Shown: positions 1-7,001, counted from the first letter of the stretch. The stretch: 9,959 bases of DNA from Clostridiaceae bacterium (GCA_904502175.1 CAJGDU010000031.1:1-9959); one strand, 5' to 3'. A program made the numbers and translations. Notes: generated from the sequence alone by a model not told the origin.

Positions 1-895
1 CTACCAGGATGACGGCACCTGCACGAGCCTTCTGGCCAACTCCCTCTGGCTGAACGAGGCCCTCTCCTACAACCAGGAGACTCTGGACAAACTCGCGAAA
101 AACCACTACGCCTCCGCCTATGCCGGACAGCCCGGCACGGAGAAGATGAACAAGGCCCTGCAGGCCTGGGTGAACGAGAACACCCACGACCTTCTGAAGG
201 ACCAGGTGCAGAACCTCACCCTGGACCCCTCGGTCGTCCTGGCCCTGGTCTCCACCATCTACTACAAGACGGCCTGGTCGGAGACATTCGACAAAGAGGC
301 CACCAAGGAGCAGACCTTCTACGCGCCCTCCGGCGAGGTCAAGGTCGACATGATGCACCTTTCCGAGAGCTTTGCCTACTACACCGGCACGAACTTCGAG
401 GCCGTGGCCCTGCCCCTGATGAACAGCGGCTACATGTGGTTCTTCCTGCCGAAGAAGGACGTGAAGGCCGGCGCGCTCGCGGCCGACAAGCAGGTGCTGA
501 ACCTGCTGGCGGACCCCGAAGGGTACAAGAACTTCGCCTACCCGCAGGTCACCCTGTCCCTGCCGAAGATGGACGTCGTCTCCGACACGGACCTCATCAA
601 GGACCTGAAGAAGCTCGGCGTCACGGACATCTTCAACGCCGGCAGAGCCGACTTCTCCCCGCTCATGAACGACGCGAAGGACATTGAGGTCTCGGAAGTC
701 GAGCACGCCGCCCGGGTCAAGACCGACGAGGACGGCGTGGAGGCCGCGGCCTACACCGCCATCGTCCTCTCCAAGGCCGCCATGCCCGTCGATTTCGTGG
801 ACTTCACCGTCGACCGGCCCTTCTACTTCGCCCTCACGGGCTACACCGGCGACCTGCTCTTCGCGGGCATCGTCAACAACCCCGTCGCAAAATAA
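1..895 (+). CDS. Serpin family protease inhibitor (5' end outside window)
   Basis: Serpins trap serine or cysteine proteases by inserting their cleaved reactive-centre loop into a beta-sheet. The reading frame is open from base 2, so about 297 C-terminal residues are visible and roughly the first 80 to 110 of a usual 370 to 400 are off the left edge. The ATG at 146 is internal, because serpin-like sequence (NSLWLNEALSY) precedes it. Family marks in order are the strand region SVVLALVSTIYYKTAWSETF, the MM motif near base 350, the hinge DGVEAAAYT (731-757) and the C-terminal signature DRPFYFALTGYTGDLLFAGI. The alanine-rich hinge is the inhibitory type. Counting from P15 Gly puts P1-P1' at Ala-Ala (776-781), which would suit an elastase- or subtilisin-like target; this is inference. 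Export cannot be judged because the N-terminus is missing. The gene stands alone and converges on ileS. Confidence 0.93.
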   Translation, partial: YQDDGTCTSLLANSLWLNEALSYNQETLDKLAKNHYASAYAGQPGTEKMNKALQAWVNENTHDLLKDQVQNLTLDPSVVLALVSTIYYKTAWSETFDKEATKEQTFYAPSGEVKVDMMHLSESFAYYTGTNFEAVALPLMNSGYMWFFLPKKDVKAGALAADKQVLNLLADPEGYKNFAYPQVTLSLPKMDVVSDTDLIKDLKKLGVTDIFNAGRADFSPLMNDAKDIEVSEVEHAARVKTDEDGVEAAAYTAIVLSKAAMPVDFVDFTVDRPFYFALTGYTGDLLFAGIVNNPVAK

Positions 896-898
896 TAC

Positions 899-939
899 AA
901 AAAAGGACCCCCGGAACACTCCGGGGGTCTTCTTTTTTT
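899..939. terminator. Bidirectional intrinsic terminator between the serpin gene and ileS
   Basis: A perfect 10-bp GC-rich stem (906-915 with 920-929) closes a 4-nt ACAC loop. It is followed by a T-rich tail (930-939) on the plus strand and preceded by an A-run (899-904) that gives a U tail on the minus strand. It lies just after the serpin stop and just beyond the ileS stop codon at 938-940, so it can end both convergent transcripts. Confidence 0.93.
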
Positions 940-3900
940 ATAACTTTTTGACGCCGAGGACCGTGTCGTTGCCGTTGATCTTCCACTCCTTGGAGAGGGA
1001 GGCGCCGGGGACATCGGCTTCGGCGGCGGGCAGGGCCTCGCCGACCGTCAGGTCGTCCGCGAGGACATCCTTCTTCACCGCGTCGGCGCTGTCGGAGATG
1101 ACCTGCTTCACGGCGTCGGAGCCGTCGACGAAGAGGGCGATGTGGTCGGTGACCTCGAAGCCCGCGTCTTTCCGCATGGTCTGGACCTTCGAGACCACTT
1201 CTCTCATGAGGCCTTCCGCTTCCAGTTCGGGGGTGAGGACCGTGTCGAGGGCGACGGTGACGCCGTTCTCGGACAGGGTGTACAGGCCCTCCTGCTGGAC
1301 CGCTTCAATGAGCAGGTCCTCTTCCGCGAGACGTACATCGCCCGTGGAAAGAGACAGGGTCAGGAAGCCGGTGGAGTCGAGCTCGGCCTTGGCGGCGGAG
1401 CCGTCCGCAATGTTCTGGAGCGCTGAGCGGACTTCGCCCAGCTGTTTGCCGAACTTCGGACCGAGGGTGCGCATCTGCGGCTTGAAGGCGTAGGTGACCA
1501 GCGCGCTGTCGTCTTCGACGAACTCGACCGCCTTGACGTTCAGCTCGTCCTCGATGATTTCGACATAGAAGTCGGAGAGGGCGTGGTCGGCCTTAACGAA
1601 CATCTTGGCCAGGGGCTGGCGGTTCTTGCGGTTCGAGCCGTTCCGGCAGGCGCGGCCGAGGGTGACGATGGCGAGGACTTCGTCCATGTCGGCCTCCAGT
1701 TCGGGGTCGATGTAGTTCTCGTTGACCTCGGGGAAGGCGCACAGGTGGACGGACTCCGGCGCGTCCTTGTCGATGGAGCAGACGAGGTTGCGATAGATCT
1801 CTTCCGTCATGAAGGGGATCATGGGAGCGGCGGCTTTGGCCGTGGTGACCAGGGCCGTGTACAGGGTCATGTAGGCGTTGACCTTGTCCTGCTCCATGCC
1901 CTTGGCCCAGTAGCGGGACCGGCCGCGGCGGACATACCAGTTGGAGAGGTCGTCCACGAACTTTTCAATGTAAGCTGCCGCCTCGGGGATGCGGTAGTTG
2001 TCGAGGTTCTCGTCCACGCCCTTGACCATGGTGTTCAGCTTGGACAGACACCACTTGTCCATGACGGACAGCTTGTCGTAGTCGAGGGTGTACTTCGTGG
2101 CGTCGAAGTCGTCGATGTTGGCGTACAGCACGAAGAACGCGTAGGTGTTCCACAGAGTACCGAGGAGCTTTCTCTGAGCCTCCGTGACGGCGCGGCCGGA
2201 GAACCGGTTCGGCAGCCAGGGGGCGGAGTTGGTGTAGAAGTACCAGCGGATGGCGTCGGCACCGTAGGTGTTCAGCGCCTCCATGGGGTCGACAGCGTTG
2301 CCCTTGGACTTGGACATCTTCTGGCCGTCCGCATCCTGGACATGGCCCAGAACGATGACGTTCTTGTAGGGGGCCTTGTTGAAGATGAGGGTGGAGATGG
2401 CAAGCAGGGAGTAGAACCAGCCGCGGGTCTGGTCGACGGCCTCGGAAATGAAGTCCGCCGGGAACTGGGACTCGAAGAGGTCCTGGTTCTCAAAGGGATA
2501 GTGGTGCTGCGCGAAGGGCATGGAACCGGAGTCGAACCAGCAGTCGATGACTTCCGGCACGCGCTGCATTTCGCCGCCGCAGTCCGGGCACTTGATTTTC
2601 ACCCGGTCCACATACGGTCTGTGGAGCTCGATGTCGTCGGGGCAGTCAATGCCCTTCTCTTTGAGCTCGGCGATGGACCCGATGCAGTCTCTGCAGCCGC
2701 AGTCCGGGCACTCCCAGATGTTGAGCGGGGTACCCCAGTAACGGTCTCTGGACAGGCCCCAGTCCTGGACGTTTTCAAGCCAGTTGCCGAACCGGCCCTC
2801 ACCGATGGACTGCGGGATCCAGTTGATGGTGTTGTTGTTGCGGACGAGGTCGTCTCGCACTTCGGTCATCTTGATGAACCAGCTCTCGCGGGCATAGTAG
2901 ATGAGCGGGGTGTCGCAGCGCCAGCAGAACGGGTAGTTGTGCTCGAACTTCGGCGCGTCGTACAGCTTGCCCTCCGCCTCGAGGTCCTGGAGGACCGGCA
3001 GGTCGGCGTCCTTGACGAAGAGGCCGGCGTACGGAGTCTCTTCCTTCATGTGGCCGGCTTCGTCGACCATCTGGATGAAGGGCAGGTCGTAGTCTCTGCC
3101 CACCCGGCCGTCGTCTTCACCGAACGCGGGAGCAATGTGGACGATACCGGTACCGTCGGTCATGGTGACGTAGGAGTCGCAGGTGACGAAGAAGCCCTTC
3201 TTGCGCTGTTTGTCGGCAATGGCCTGCTCGAAGTCGTACAGCGGCTCGTACTCTTTGTATTCGAGGTCTGTGCCCTTGAACCGCTCGAGGACCTCATAGG
3301 CGGGCTTATCGCCTTCGGCCAGTTTCCCGAGGACGGTGTCGCACAGTTCGGTGGCGATGTAATAGGTGTAGCCGTCCGCCGCCTTCACCTTGACGTACTC
3401 GTCGGTGGGGCTCACGCACAGGGCCACGTTGGAGGACAGAGTCCAGGGCGTGGTGGTCCAGGCGAGGAAGTAGGCGTCCTCGTCCTTCACCTTGAAGCGG
3501 ACGATGGCGGAGCGCTCTTTGATGTCCTTATAGCCCTGCGCCACTTCGTGGGAGGACAGGGGCGTGCCGCAGCGGGGGCAGTAGGGCACGACTTTGAAGC
3601 CCTTGTAGAGAAGGCCCTTGTCGTAGATCTGCTTGAGGGCCCACCACTCGGACTCAATGAAGTCGTTCTCGTAGGTGACATAGGGGTGGTCCATATCGGC
3701 CCAGAAGCCGACGACCTTGGAGAAGTCTTCCCACATGCCTTTGTACTGCCAGACGGACTCCTTGCATTCGGCGATGAACGGCTCCAGGCCGTACTCCTCG
3801 ATCTGCTCCTTGCCGTCGAGGCCGAGCTTCTTCTCGACTTCGATCTCGACGGGCAGGCCGTGGGTGTCCCAGCCGGCCTTCCGGGGCACGAAGTTGTACT

Positions 3901-4126
3901 TCATGGTGCGGTACCGGGGGATCATGTCCTTGATGACACGGGTGAGGACGTGACCGATATGCGGTTTGCCGTTCGCCGTGGGCGGACCGTCATAGAAGAC
4001 GTAGGAAGGCCGTCCTTCCTGCTCTTCGGTCTTCTCGAAGATGTGGGCGTCGTCCCAGAACTTCGCGACTTCGTGTTCGCGTTCCACGAAGTTGAGGTCT
4101 GTGGAGACTTTCTCGTATAAAGCCAT
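938..4126 (-). CDS. ileS: Isoleucyl-tRNA synthetase, IleS2 (eukaryote-like) type
   Basis: This class I cytoplasmic enzyme charges tRNA-Ile with isoleucine and edits misactivated valine. The 1062-aa product has the HIGH motif at residues 56-59, in the context GPPTANGKPHIGH, and the second signature KMSKS at 603-607. The inserted CP1 editing domain shows the threonine-rich AWTTTPW at 222-228 and the GTGIVHIAPAFGEDD motif ending at Asp339, the likely editing aspartate. Two zinc sites are visible: C183/C186 with C401/C404, and C473/C476 with C513/C516, as in the Thermus enzyme. The C-terminal zinc finger of IleS1 enzymes is absent, and the wording around the motifs (RAGWDTHGLPVE, VPYCPRCGTPLSSHEV) is IleS2-like. 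IleS2 enzymes are known to tolerate mupirocin better than IleS1. The start is set by AGGAG 7 nt before the ATG. Expression is under an upstream T-box. Confidence 0.97.
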   Translation of the reverse strand: MALYEKVSTDLNFVEREHEVAKFWDDAHIFEKTEEQEGRPSYVFYDGPPTANGKPHIGHVLTRVIKDMIPRYRTMKYNFVPRKAGWDTHGLPVEIEVEKKLGLDGKEQIEEYGLEPFIAECKESVWQYKGMWEDFSKVVGFWADMDHPYVTYENDFIESEWWALKQIYDKGLLYKGFKVVPYCPRCGTPLSSHEVAQGYKDIKERSAIVRFKVKDEDAYFLAWTTTPWTLSSNVALCVSPTDEYVKVKAADGYTYYIATELCDTVLGKLAEGDKPAYEVLERFKGTDLEYKEYEPLYDFEQAIADKQRKKGFFVTCDSYVTMTDGTGIVHIAPAFGEDDGRVGRDYDLPFIQMVDEAGHMKEETPYAGLFVKDADLPVLQDLEAEGKLYDAPKFEHNYPFCWRCDTPLIYYARESWFIKMTEVRDDLVRNNNTINWIPQSIGEGRFGNWLENVQDWGLSRDRYWGTPLNIWECPDCGCRDCIGSIAELKEKGIDCPDDIELHRPYVDRVKIKCPDCGGEMQRVPEVIDCWFDSGSMPFAQHHYPFENQDLFESQFPADFISEAVDQTRGWFYSLLAISTLIFNKAPYKNVIVLGHVQDADGQKMSKSKGNAVDPMEALNTYGADAIRWYFYTNSAPWLPNRFSGRAVTEAQRKLLGTLWNTYAFFVLYANIDDFDATKYTLDYDKLSVMDKWCLSKLNTMVKGVDENLDNYRIPEAAAYIEKFVDDLSNWYVRRGRSRYWAKGMEQDKVNAYMTLYTALVTTAKAAAPMIPFMTEEIYRNLVCSIDKDAPESVHLCAFPEVNENYIDPELEADMDEVLAIVTLGRACRNGSNRKNRQPLAKMFVKADHALSDFYVEIIEDELNVKAVEFVEDDSALVTYAFKPQMRTLGPKFGKQLGEVRSALQNIADGSAAKAELDSTGFLTLSLSTGDVRLAEEDLLIEAVQQEGLYTLSENGVTVALDTVLTPELEAEGLMREVVSKVQTMRKDAGFEVTDHIALFVDGSDAVKQVISDSADAVKKDVLADDLTVGEALPAAEADVPGASLSKEWKINGNDTVLGVKKL

Positions 4127-4144
4127 GGTGTGTTGCTCCTTTCA

Positions 4145-4405
4145 CACAAAAAAGCTTCGTCCTGCGAGAAACAGGACGAAGCTTGCACTTCGTTTGTGAC
4201 CACCTATTTCGCATCATACCAACATATGAGCCCCGGATAACGGCGGGGGCCGGCGGTGCTTACTTGTGACTCCGGTCAGGTTCAGCATGCGACTCGGGAG
4301 TGATCTTCGGTCTGCCGCCTCCGCGCGCCGGGCTCTCACCGCCCCCGGACTCGCTCCTGTTGCTTCGGCTCTGCAGACGTACTGTCTCCGTCCACGTCTT
4401 TATAA
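4145..4405 (-). promoter_or_regulatory. Ile-specific T-box leader of ileS
   Basis: Read on the minus strand, the leader has the T-box landmarks in order: GGAGACAGTA at the base of stem I, GTCTGC pairing with GCAGAC below the distal part, the GGTGAGAGCC element, a specifier loop GAAGATCACTC with AUC at 4304-4302 followed by A, then CCGTTATC in the stem III region, and the T-box itself at about 4210-4188. The bulge TGGT (4202-4199) is complementary to the tRNA end ACCA, which fits a discriminator A as in tRNA-Ile. Uncharged tRNA-Ile would stabilise an antiterminator (AGG with CCT, ACGAAG with CTTCGT) and let transcription enter ileS. The T-box here reads AGGTGGTCAC rather than AGGGTGGNACC, and the bulge between the two helices counts as 9 nt instead of the usual 7. 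The outer boundaries are approximate. Confidence 0.93.
4148..4184 (-). terminator. T-box attenuator terminator
   Basis: A perfect 13-bp stem (4184-4172 with 4164-4152, AAGCTTCGTCCTG) closes a 7-nt loop and is followed by six U residues on the minus strand. Its 5' arm includes CTTCGT and CCT, which are also the 3' arms of the antiterminator. The two folds are therefore mutually exclusive, the core of T-box attenuation. It ends about 20 nt before the ileS start. Confidence 0.95.
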
Positions 4406-4431
4406 GGTTATTTACTTATAATACGCGAAAT

Positions 4432-4460
4432 AGTGTATCATTTTTGTTTTTCCGCGTCAA
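4432..4460 (-). promoter_or_regulatory. Probable sigma-A promoter of ileS
   Basis: On the minus strand TTGACG (4460-4455) is separated by exactly 17 nt from TACACT (4437-4432). The -35 matches consensus at 5 of 6 bases and the -10 at 4 of 6. The implied start near 4425 is just upstream of T-box stem I. The -35 begins about 20 nt past the stop of the upstream phosphoesterase gene. TATAAG and TTATAA sequences slightly further downstream are weaker alternatives without a good -35. Confidence 0.7.
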
Positions 4461-4480
4461 CCCGCCATTTTTCAGAGCGT

Positions 4481-6268
4481 TCAGTTGCCGAGCAGGGCGC
4501 CGATGAGCAGCTGTACGATGTTGGTGGACGGGATGCCGTTGGCGATGGACGACCAGTCCTCCGCGCCCGGGCGCACCTTGTTGGCGTTCGTGACGGTGAA
4601 GGTGACGTCGTTCGGGAAGTTTTTGTCCTTCGTCAGGGAGTCCATCGTTTTAAGCAGGAACTGGTTGAAGTCTTTCGCCAGCTGCGGCACGGTGAAGTAG
4701 CTCACGTGCGCCGCGCCGAAGAGGCCGTGGTACAGAGCGTCCACCGCGGGGCCCTGGATGAGCTGGGTGTTGGTGAGGCGGTTCACGCCGTCCCCGACCA
4801 GGACCGCGAGGTCTTTGGAGAGGGTGTCGGCAATGGCCGCGAGGATGCGGCCCTCCTTCACGTTCTGCCGGGCCTCTTTGAACCAGGCGGGGTCGGATCC
4901 GTGGTCCAGACCGGCGAGGTGTTTCTGGTGGGCGTAGTTGACCGCGTCAATGAGCGCGTATTTGCCGTCATCGGTGACCGGCATGTTCAGAAGGTCCGGA
5001 ATGAGCTTGTCGAGGGCGGTCTTCAGCGCCTTCGGATAGTTGCTGCCGAGGGCGTCGGTGAGGGCGTCGTCCAGGATGGTCCGGATGACGTCCACCCGGA
5101 ACCCCTTGGTCTTGGAGAACGCGGTCATGTCCGGAATGCTGGCATAGTTCCCGGTCTGCGGGTCGGTGTGGGCAATGCTCAGGTGCTGGATGGTGGTGCC
5201 CTTCACCGTCTCCTTCACCTGGTTGTCCGTGTCGGCGGCGCCGATGTTCTCACGGAGGAACTGGACCGCCCGCATGGGACAGGGATAGGTGATGGAGGAG
5301 CCGGTCTCAATGTCGTAAAGGGTGTTGCCGGCCTCGGTGGTCATGACAGAGACGTCCTGAGAGTGGTAGTGGCCGGTGAAGACATAGTGCATGCCGGCGT
5401 CGGCCAGTTTGGCGGAGACCGTCTGGTAGTCCTTGACGAGGAAGTCGCCCATGATGGTGGGCTGCTGGGTGAAGTGGGCGACGAGGCCGTGGTGCATGAG
5501 GCCGATGACGGTGTCTCCCCGTTTCTTCGCCTTTTTGGTCTGGCGGAGGACCCAGGTCAGAAGGTCGTCGGTCATTCTGCCGCCGGTCTCATGTTCGCTT
5601 TCACCGTTCGAGGTGTTGTCCGGCGAATAGCGGTTCGCGTCGATGGCAATGACGGTGAAGCCCTTCTTCGGGCGGGCCACATAGGAGAGGCCGCCGGCCT
5701 GCGCGCCCTCCGGGGGCGTGTAGGTGTCGACCACGGTGGTGTCATCCCAGGTGATGTCCTGATAGAGGGCTTTGAACTGCTTCTGGCTGGTCTTCTTCGC
5801 GGGCACGGCTTTGCCGTCCGCGGTGCTGAAGATCTGGCCGTTCGAGTTGTTGATATCGTGGTTGCCGTTGATGACATAGACTTTCAGCTTCGGCATGTCC
5901 TTTTTCAGCTTGCGGAGCTTTCTCGCAAGCGCCTGGTGGGAACGGTATTCTCCGTCCTTGGACAGATCGCCGCTGAGGAGCAGGACGTCCGGTTCGGTCG
6001 CGCGCACCTGCTGCAGCTGGGCGTCCAGCACGGCTTCGGCCTCGTTGAACACTTTCTGGTCCCGGTTGAGGGCGTGCTGATAGTCCGCCGTCCCCTTGAT
6101 CATGCTCTCGGGGATGAGGTGGGTGTCCGACATCGAAATGACGCGCAGCTCATGGGGCGATGCGCTTTTGCTCTCTGTGTCCGCCGCGAAACTCACCGGC
6201 AGGGCCAGTGTGAAGATGAGGACGAGCGACAGCAGGGCCGCAAACAGTTTGTCGATCCGTTTTCTCAT
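4481..6268 (-). CDS. Secreted calcineurin-like metallophosphoesterase
   Basis: This 595-aa protein should hydrolyse a phosphoester outside the membrane with a two-metal centre; the substrate is unknown. Residues 1-28 form a Sec signal peptide: basic MRKR, a hydrophobic core of about 18 residues, and SFA before the likely cut. The catalytic domain shows the standard motif set: D48-T-H50, G100-D101 in GDLSKDGE, GNHD at 135-138, MHHG with H259/H260, and GHYH at 299-302. About 260 residues follow the last motif with no recognisable domain and end in a hydrophobic tail (VQLLIGALLGN) that could help attach the protein to the surface. The start is supported by GGAGGAG 5 to 7 nt before the ATG. No hairpin terminator is visible after its stop, so readthrough would enter the ileS leader. 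It could be a nucleotidase, cyclic-nucleotide phosphodiesterase or teichoic-acid-related enzyme; the sequence does not decide. Confidence 0.92.
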   Translation of the reverse strand: MRKRIDKLFAALLSLVLIFTLALPVSFAADTESKSASPHELRVISMSDTHLIPESMIKGTADYQHALNRDQKVFNEAEAVLDAQLQQVRATEPDVLLLSGDLSKDGEYRSHQALARKLRKLKKDMPKLKVYVINGNHDINNSNGQIFSTADGKAVPAKKTSQKQFKALYQDITWDDTTVVDTYTPPEGAQAGGLSYVARPKKGFTVIAIDANRYSPDNTSNGESEHETGGRMTDDLLTWVLRQTKKAKKRGDTVIGLMHHGLVAHFTQQPTIMGDFLVKDYQTVSAKLADAGMHYVFTGHYHSQDVSVMTTEAGNTLYDIETGSSITYPCPMRAVQFLRENIGAADTDNQVKETVKGTTIQHLSIAHTDPQTGNYASIPDMTAFSKTKGFRVDVIRTILDDALTDALGSNYPKALKTALDKLIPDLLNMPVTDDGKYALIDAVNYAHQKHLAGLDHGSDPAWFKEARQNVKEGRILAAIADTLSKDLAVLVGDGVNRLTNTQLIQGPAVDALYHGLFGAAHVSYFTVPQLAKDFNQFLLKTMDSLTKDKNFPNDVTFTVTNANKVRPGAEDWSSIANGIPSTNIVQLLIGALLGN

Positions 6269-6300
6269 GGTTTCTCCTCCCGTTTCTGGTGTGCCTTTTT

Positions 6301-6331
6301 ATTATATCGGATTCTTTTTGAAATGGCGCAA
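6301..6331 (-). promoter_or_regulatory. Possible promoter of the phosphoesterase gene
   Basis: A perfect TATAAT lies at 6306-6301 on the minus strand, about 33 nt before the start codon. The best -35 is TTGCGC at 6331-6326 with a long 19-nt spacer, so the -10 is convincing and the -35 is weak. It is divergent from, and close to, the promoter of the Rrf2 gene. Confidence 0.5.
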
Positions 6332-6351
6332 CAAAATGCACATCTTTTATC

Positions 6352-6380
6352 TTGACTTTCGTTATACAGGCCGATAGAAT
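6352..6380 (+). promoter_or_regulatory. Sigma-A promoter of the Rrf2-family regulator gene
   Basis: TTGACT (6352-6357) and TAGAAT (6375-6380) are separated by exactly 17 nt, and each matches consensus at 5 of 6 bases. Transcription should start near 6387, giving a 30-nt leader. A TAGGAAA box lies in that leader at 6399-6405. Confidence 0.82.
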
Positions 6381-6400
6381 AAAAACATACTGATTTACTA

Positions 6401-6417
6401 GGAAAAGAGGTTTTTCC
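6401..6417 (+). promoter_or_regulatory. Ribosome binding site held in a small dyad before the Rrf2 gene
   Basis: GGAAAA (6401-6406) and TTTTCC (6412-6417) form a 6-bp inverted repeat. Its 5-nt spacer, GAGGT, carries most of the Shine-Dalgarno sequence, and the right arm abuts the ATG at 6418. It may be a weak RNA hairpin that tunes translation, or one face of a DNA operator, since the left arm overlaps the TAGGAAA box. The dyad is plain in the sequence; its function is inferred. Confidence 0.5.
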
Positions 6418-6852
6418 ATGATTTCCACAAAAGGCCGCTACGCGCTGCTGGTCATGATCGACCTGGCGCAGTACTCCAGCGGGGAGTACATCGCCCTCAA
6501 GGACATCTCCGCGAGACAGGAGATCTCCGTCAAATACCTCGAGCAGGTCATCTCTCTTCTGAACCGGGCCGGGTTCCTGCAGAGCATGCGGGGCAACAAC
6601 GGCGGCTACCGGCTGGCGAAGCGTCCCTCCGACATTACCGCGGGCGACATCCTGCGCGCCGCGGAAGGCTCCCTCGCCCCCGTGGCGGGCCTCGACAGCG
6701 AGCCCCTCATGGGCGACCGGGACCCGAGCTACGTGACCCACGACTTCTGGGTCGGCTACGACAAGGTCATCAACGAATACGTGGACAGCATTTCCCTGCA
6801 GCAGCTGGTGGACCACGCCAGAGTCCTCGCCGGGAACGATTTCGTCATCTGA
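6418..6852 (+). CDS. Rrf2-family transcriptional regulator, CymR-like
   Basis: Rrf2 proteins are small dimeric winged-helix DNA-binding regulators. This one has 144 residues and starts with the typical MISTKGRYAL. The helix-turn-helix spans roughly residues 25-55 (LKDISARQEISVKYLEQVIS), followed by the wing GNNGGYRLAKRP at 59-70 and the ITAGDILRAAEG element at 73-84. There is not one cysteine, so the IscR/NsrR-type iron-sulfur ligands are missing. This points to the CymR branch, which in Bacillus represses cysteine-metabolism genes in complex with CysK. The cysK gene follows 149 nt downstream, which fits that role. The family call is firm; the CymR role rests on the absent cysteines, similarity and the neighbour. 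The gene has its own promoter and a terminator that separates it from cysK. Confidence 0.92.
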   Translation: MISTKGRYALLVMIDLAQYSSGEYIALKDISARQEISVKYLEQVISLLNRAGFLQSMRGNNGGYRLAKRPSDITAGDILRAAEGSLAPVAGLDSEPLMGDRDPSYVTHDFWVGYDKVINEYVDSISLQQLVDHARVLAGNDFVI

Positions 6853-6867
6853 AATACAAGGAAAAGA

Positions 6868-6900
6868 ACCCGCCGGTTTCCGGCGGGTCTTATTATTTTT
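6868..6900 (+). terminator. Intrinsic terminator of the Rrf2 gene
   Basis: A perfect 9-bp GC-rich stem (ACCCGCCGG, 6868-6876, with 6880-6888) closes a TTT loop and is followed by TCTTATTATTTTT. It lies 15 nt after the stop codon and 11 nt before the cysK -35 box, so the two genes are separate transcription units. Confidence 0.9.
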
Positions 6901-6910
6901 CGAAAAACTA

Positions 6911-6940
6911 TTGACAAATCGCCGTGTGCGGGATTATAAT
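6911..6940 (+). promoter_or_regulatory. Strong sigma-A promoter of cysK
   Basis: Perfect TTGACA (6911-6916) and perfect TATAAT (6935-6940) are separated by 18 nt. The predicted start is near 6947, giving a leader of about 55 nt with AAGGAG 8 nt before the cysK ATG. A near-consensus promoter like this commonly needs a repressor, in line with the candidate operator overlapping its -10. Confidence 0.92.
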
Positions 6941-6964
6941 CCCATTAAACCAGTAGGAAATATA
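6935..6964. promoter_or_regulatory. Candidate operator overlapping the cysK -10 and start site
   Basis: An imperfect dyad pairs TATAATCCC (6935-6943) with GGAAATATA (6956-6964); 7 of these 9 positions are complementary. The right half contains TAGGAAA (6954-6960), which recurs in the leader of the Rrf2 gene at 6399-6405. A repressor bound here would block polymerase. Assigning it to the neighbouring Rrf2 protein is inference. Confidence 0.45.
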
Positions 6965-7001
6965 GAAAAACAGACCAAACAAGAATAAAGGAGATGTCTT
7001 T

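Noticed and set aside
1583..4120. An 845-codon open frame on the plus strand, opposite ileS
   Set aside because: It mirrors ileS codon by codon in GC-rich DNA where antisense stops are rare. The product is Val/Gly/Asp/Leu-rich with no recognisable domain and has no suitable RBS.
3922..4217. Short minus-strand frames starting upstream of ileS, inside the T-box
   Set aside because: They use start codons within the T-box RNA structure and run out of frame through ileS. They are not leader peptides, because T-boxes work without translation.
4433..6355. A 640-codon open frame on the plus strand, opposite the phosphoesterase gene
   Set aside because: It has the same low-complexity antisense composition (repeated VG, VV, RG), runs through the ileS promoter region and shows no domain. 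The minus-strand gene has a signal peptide and full catalytic motifs.
6265..6816. A 183-codon minus-strand frame opposite the Rrf2 gene
   Set aside because: It is a shadow of the Rrf2 coding frame and crosses the promoter region between the divergent genes. Its composition is that of antisense GC-rich DNA.
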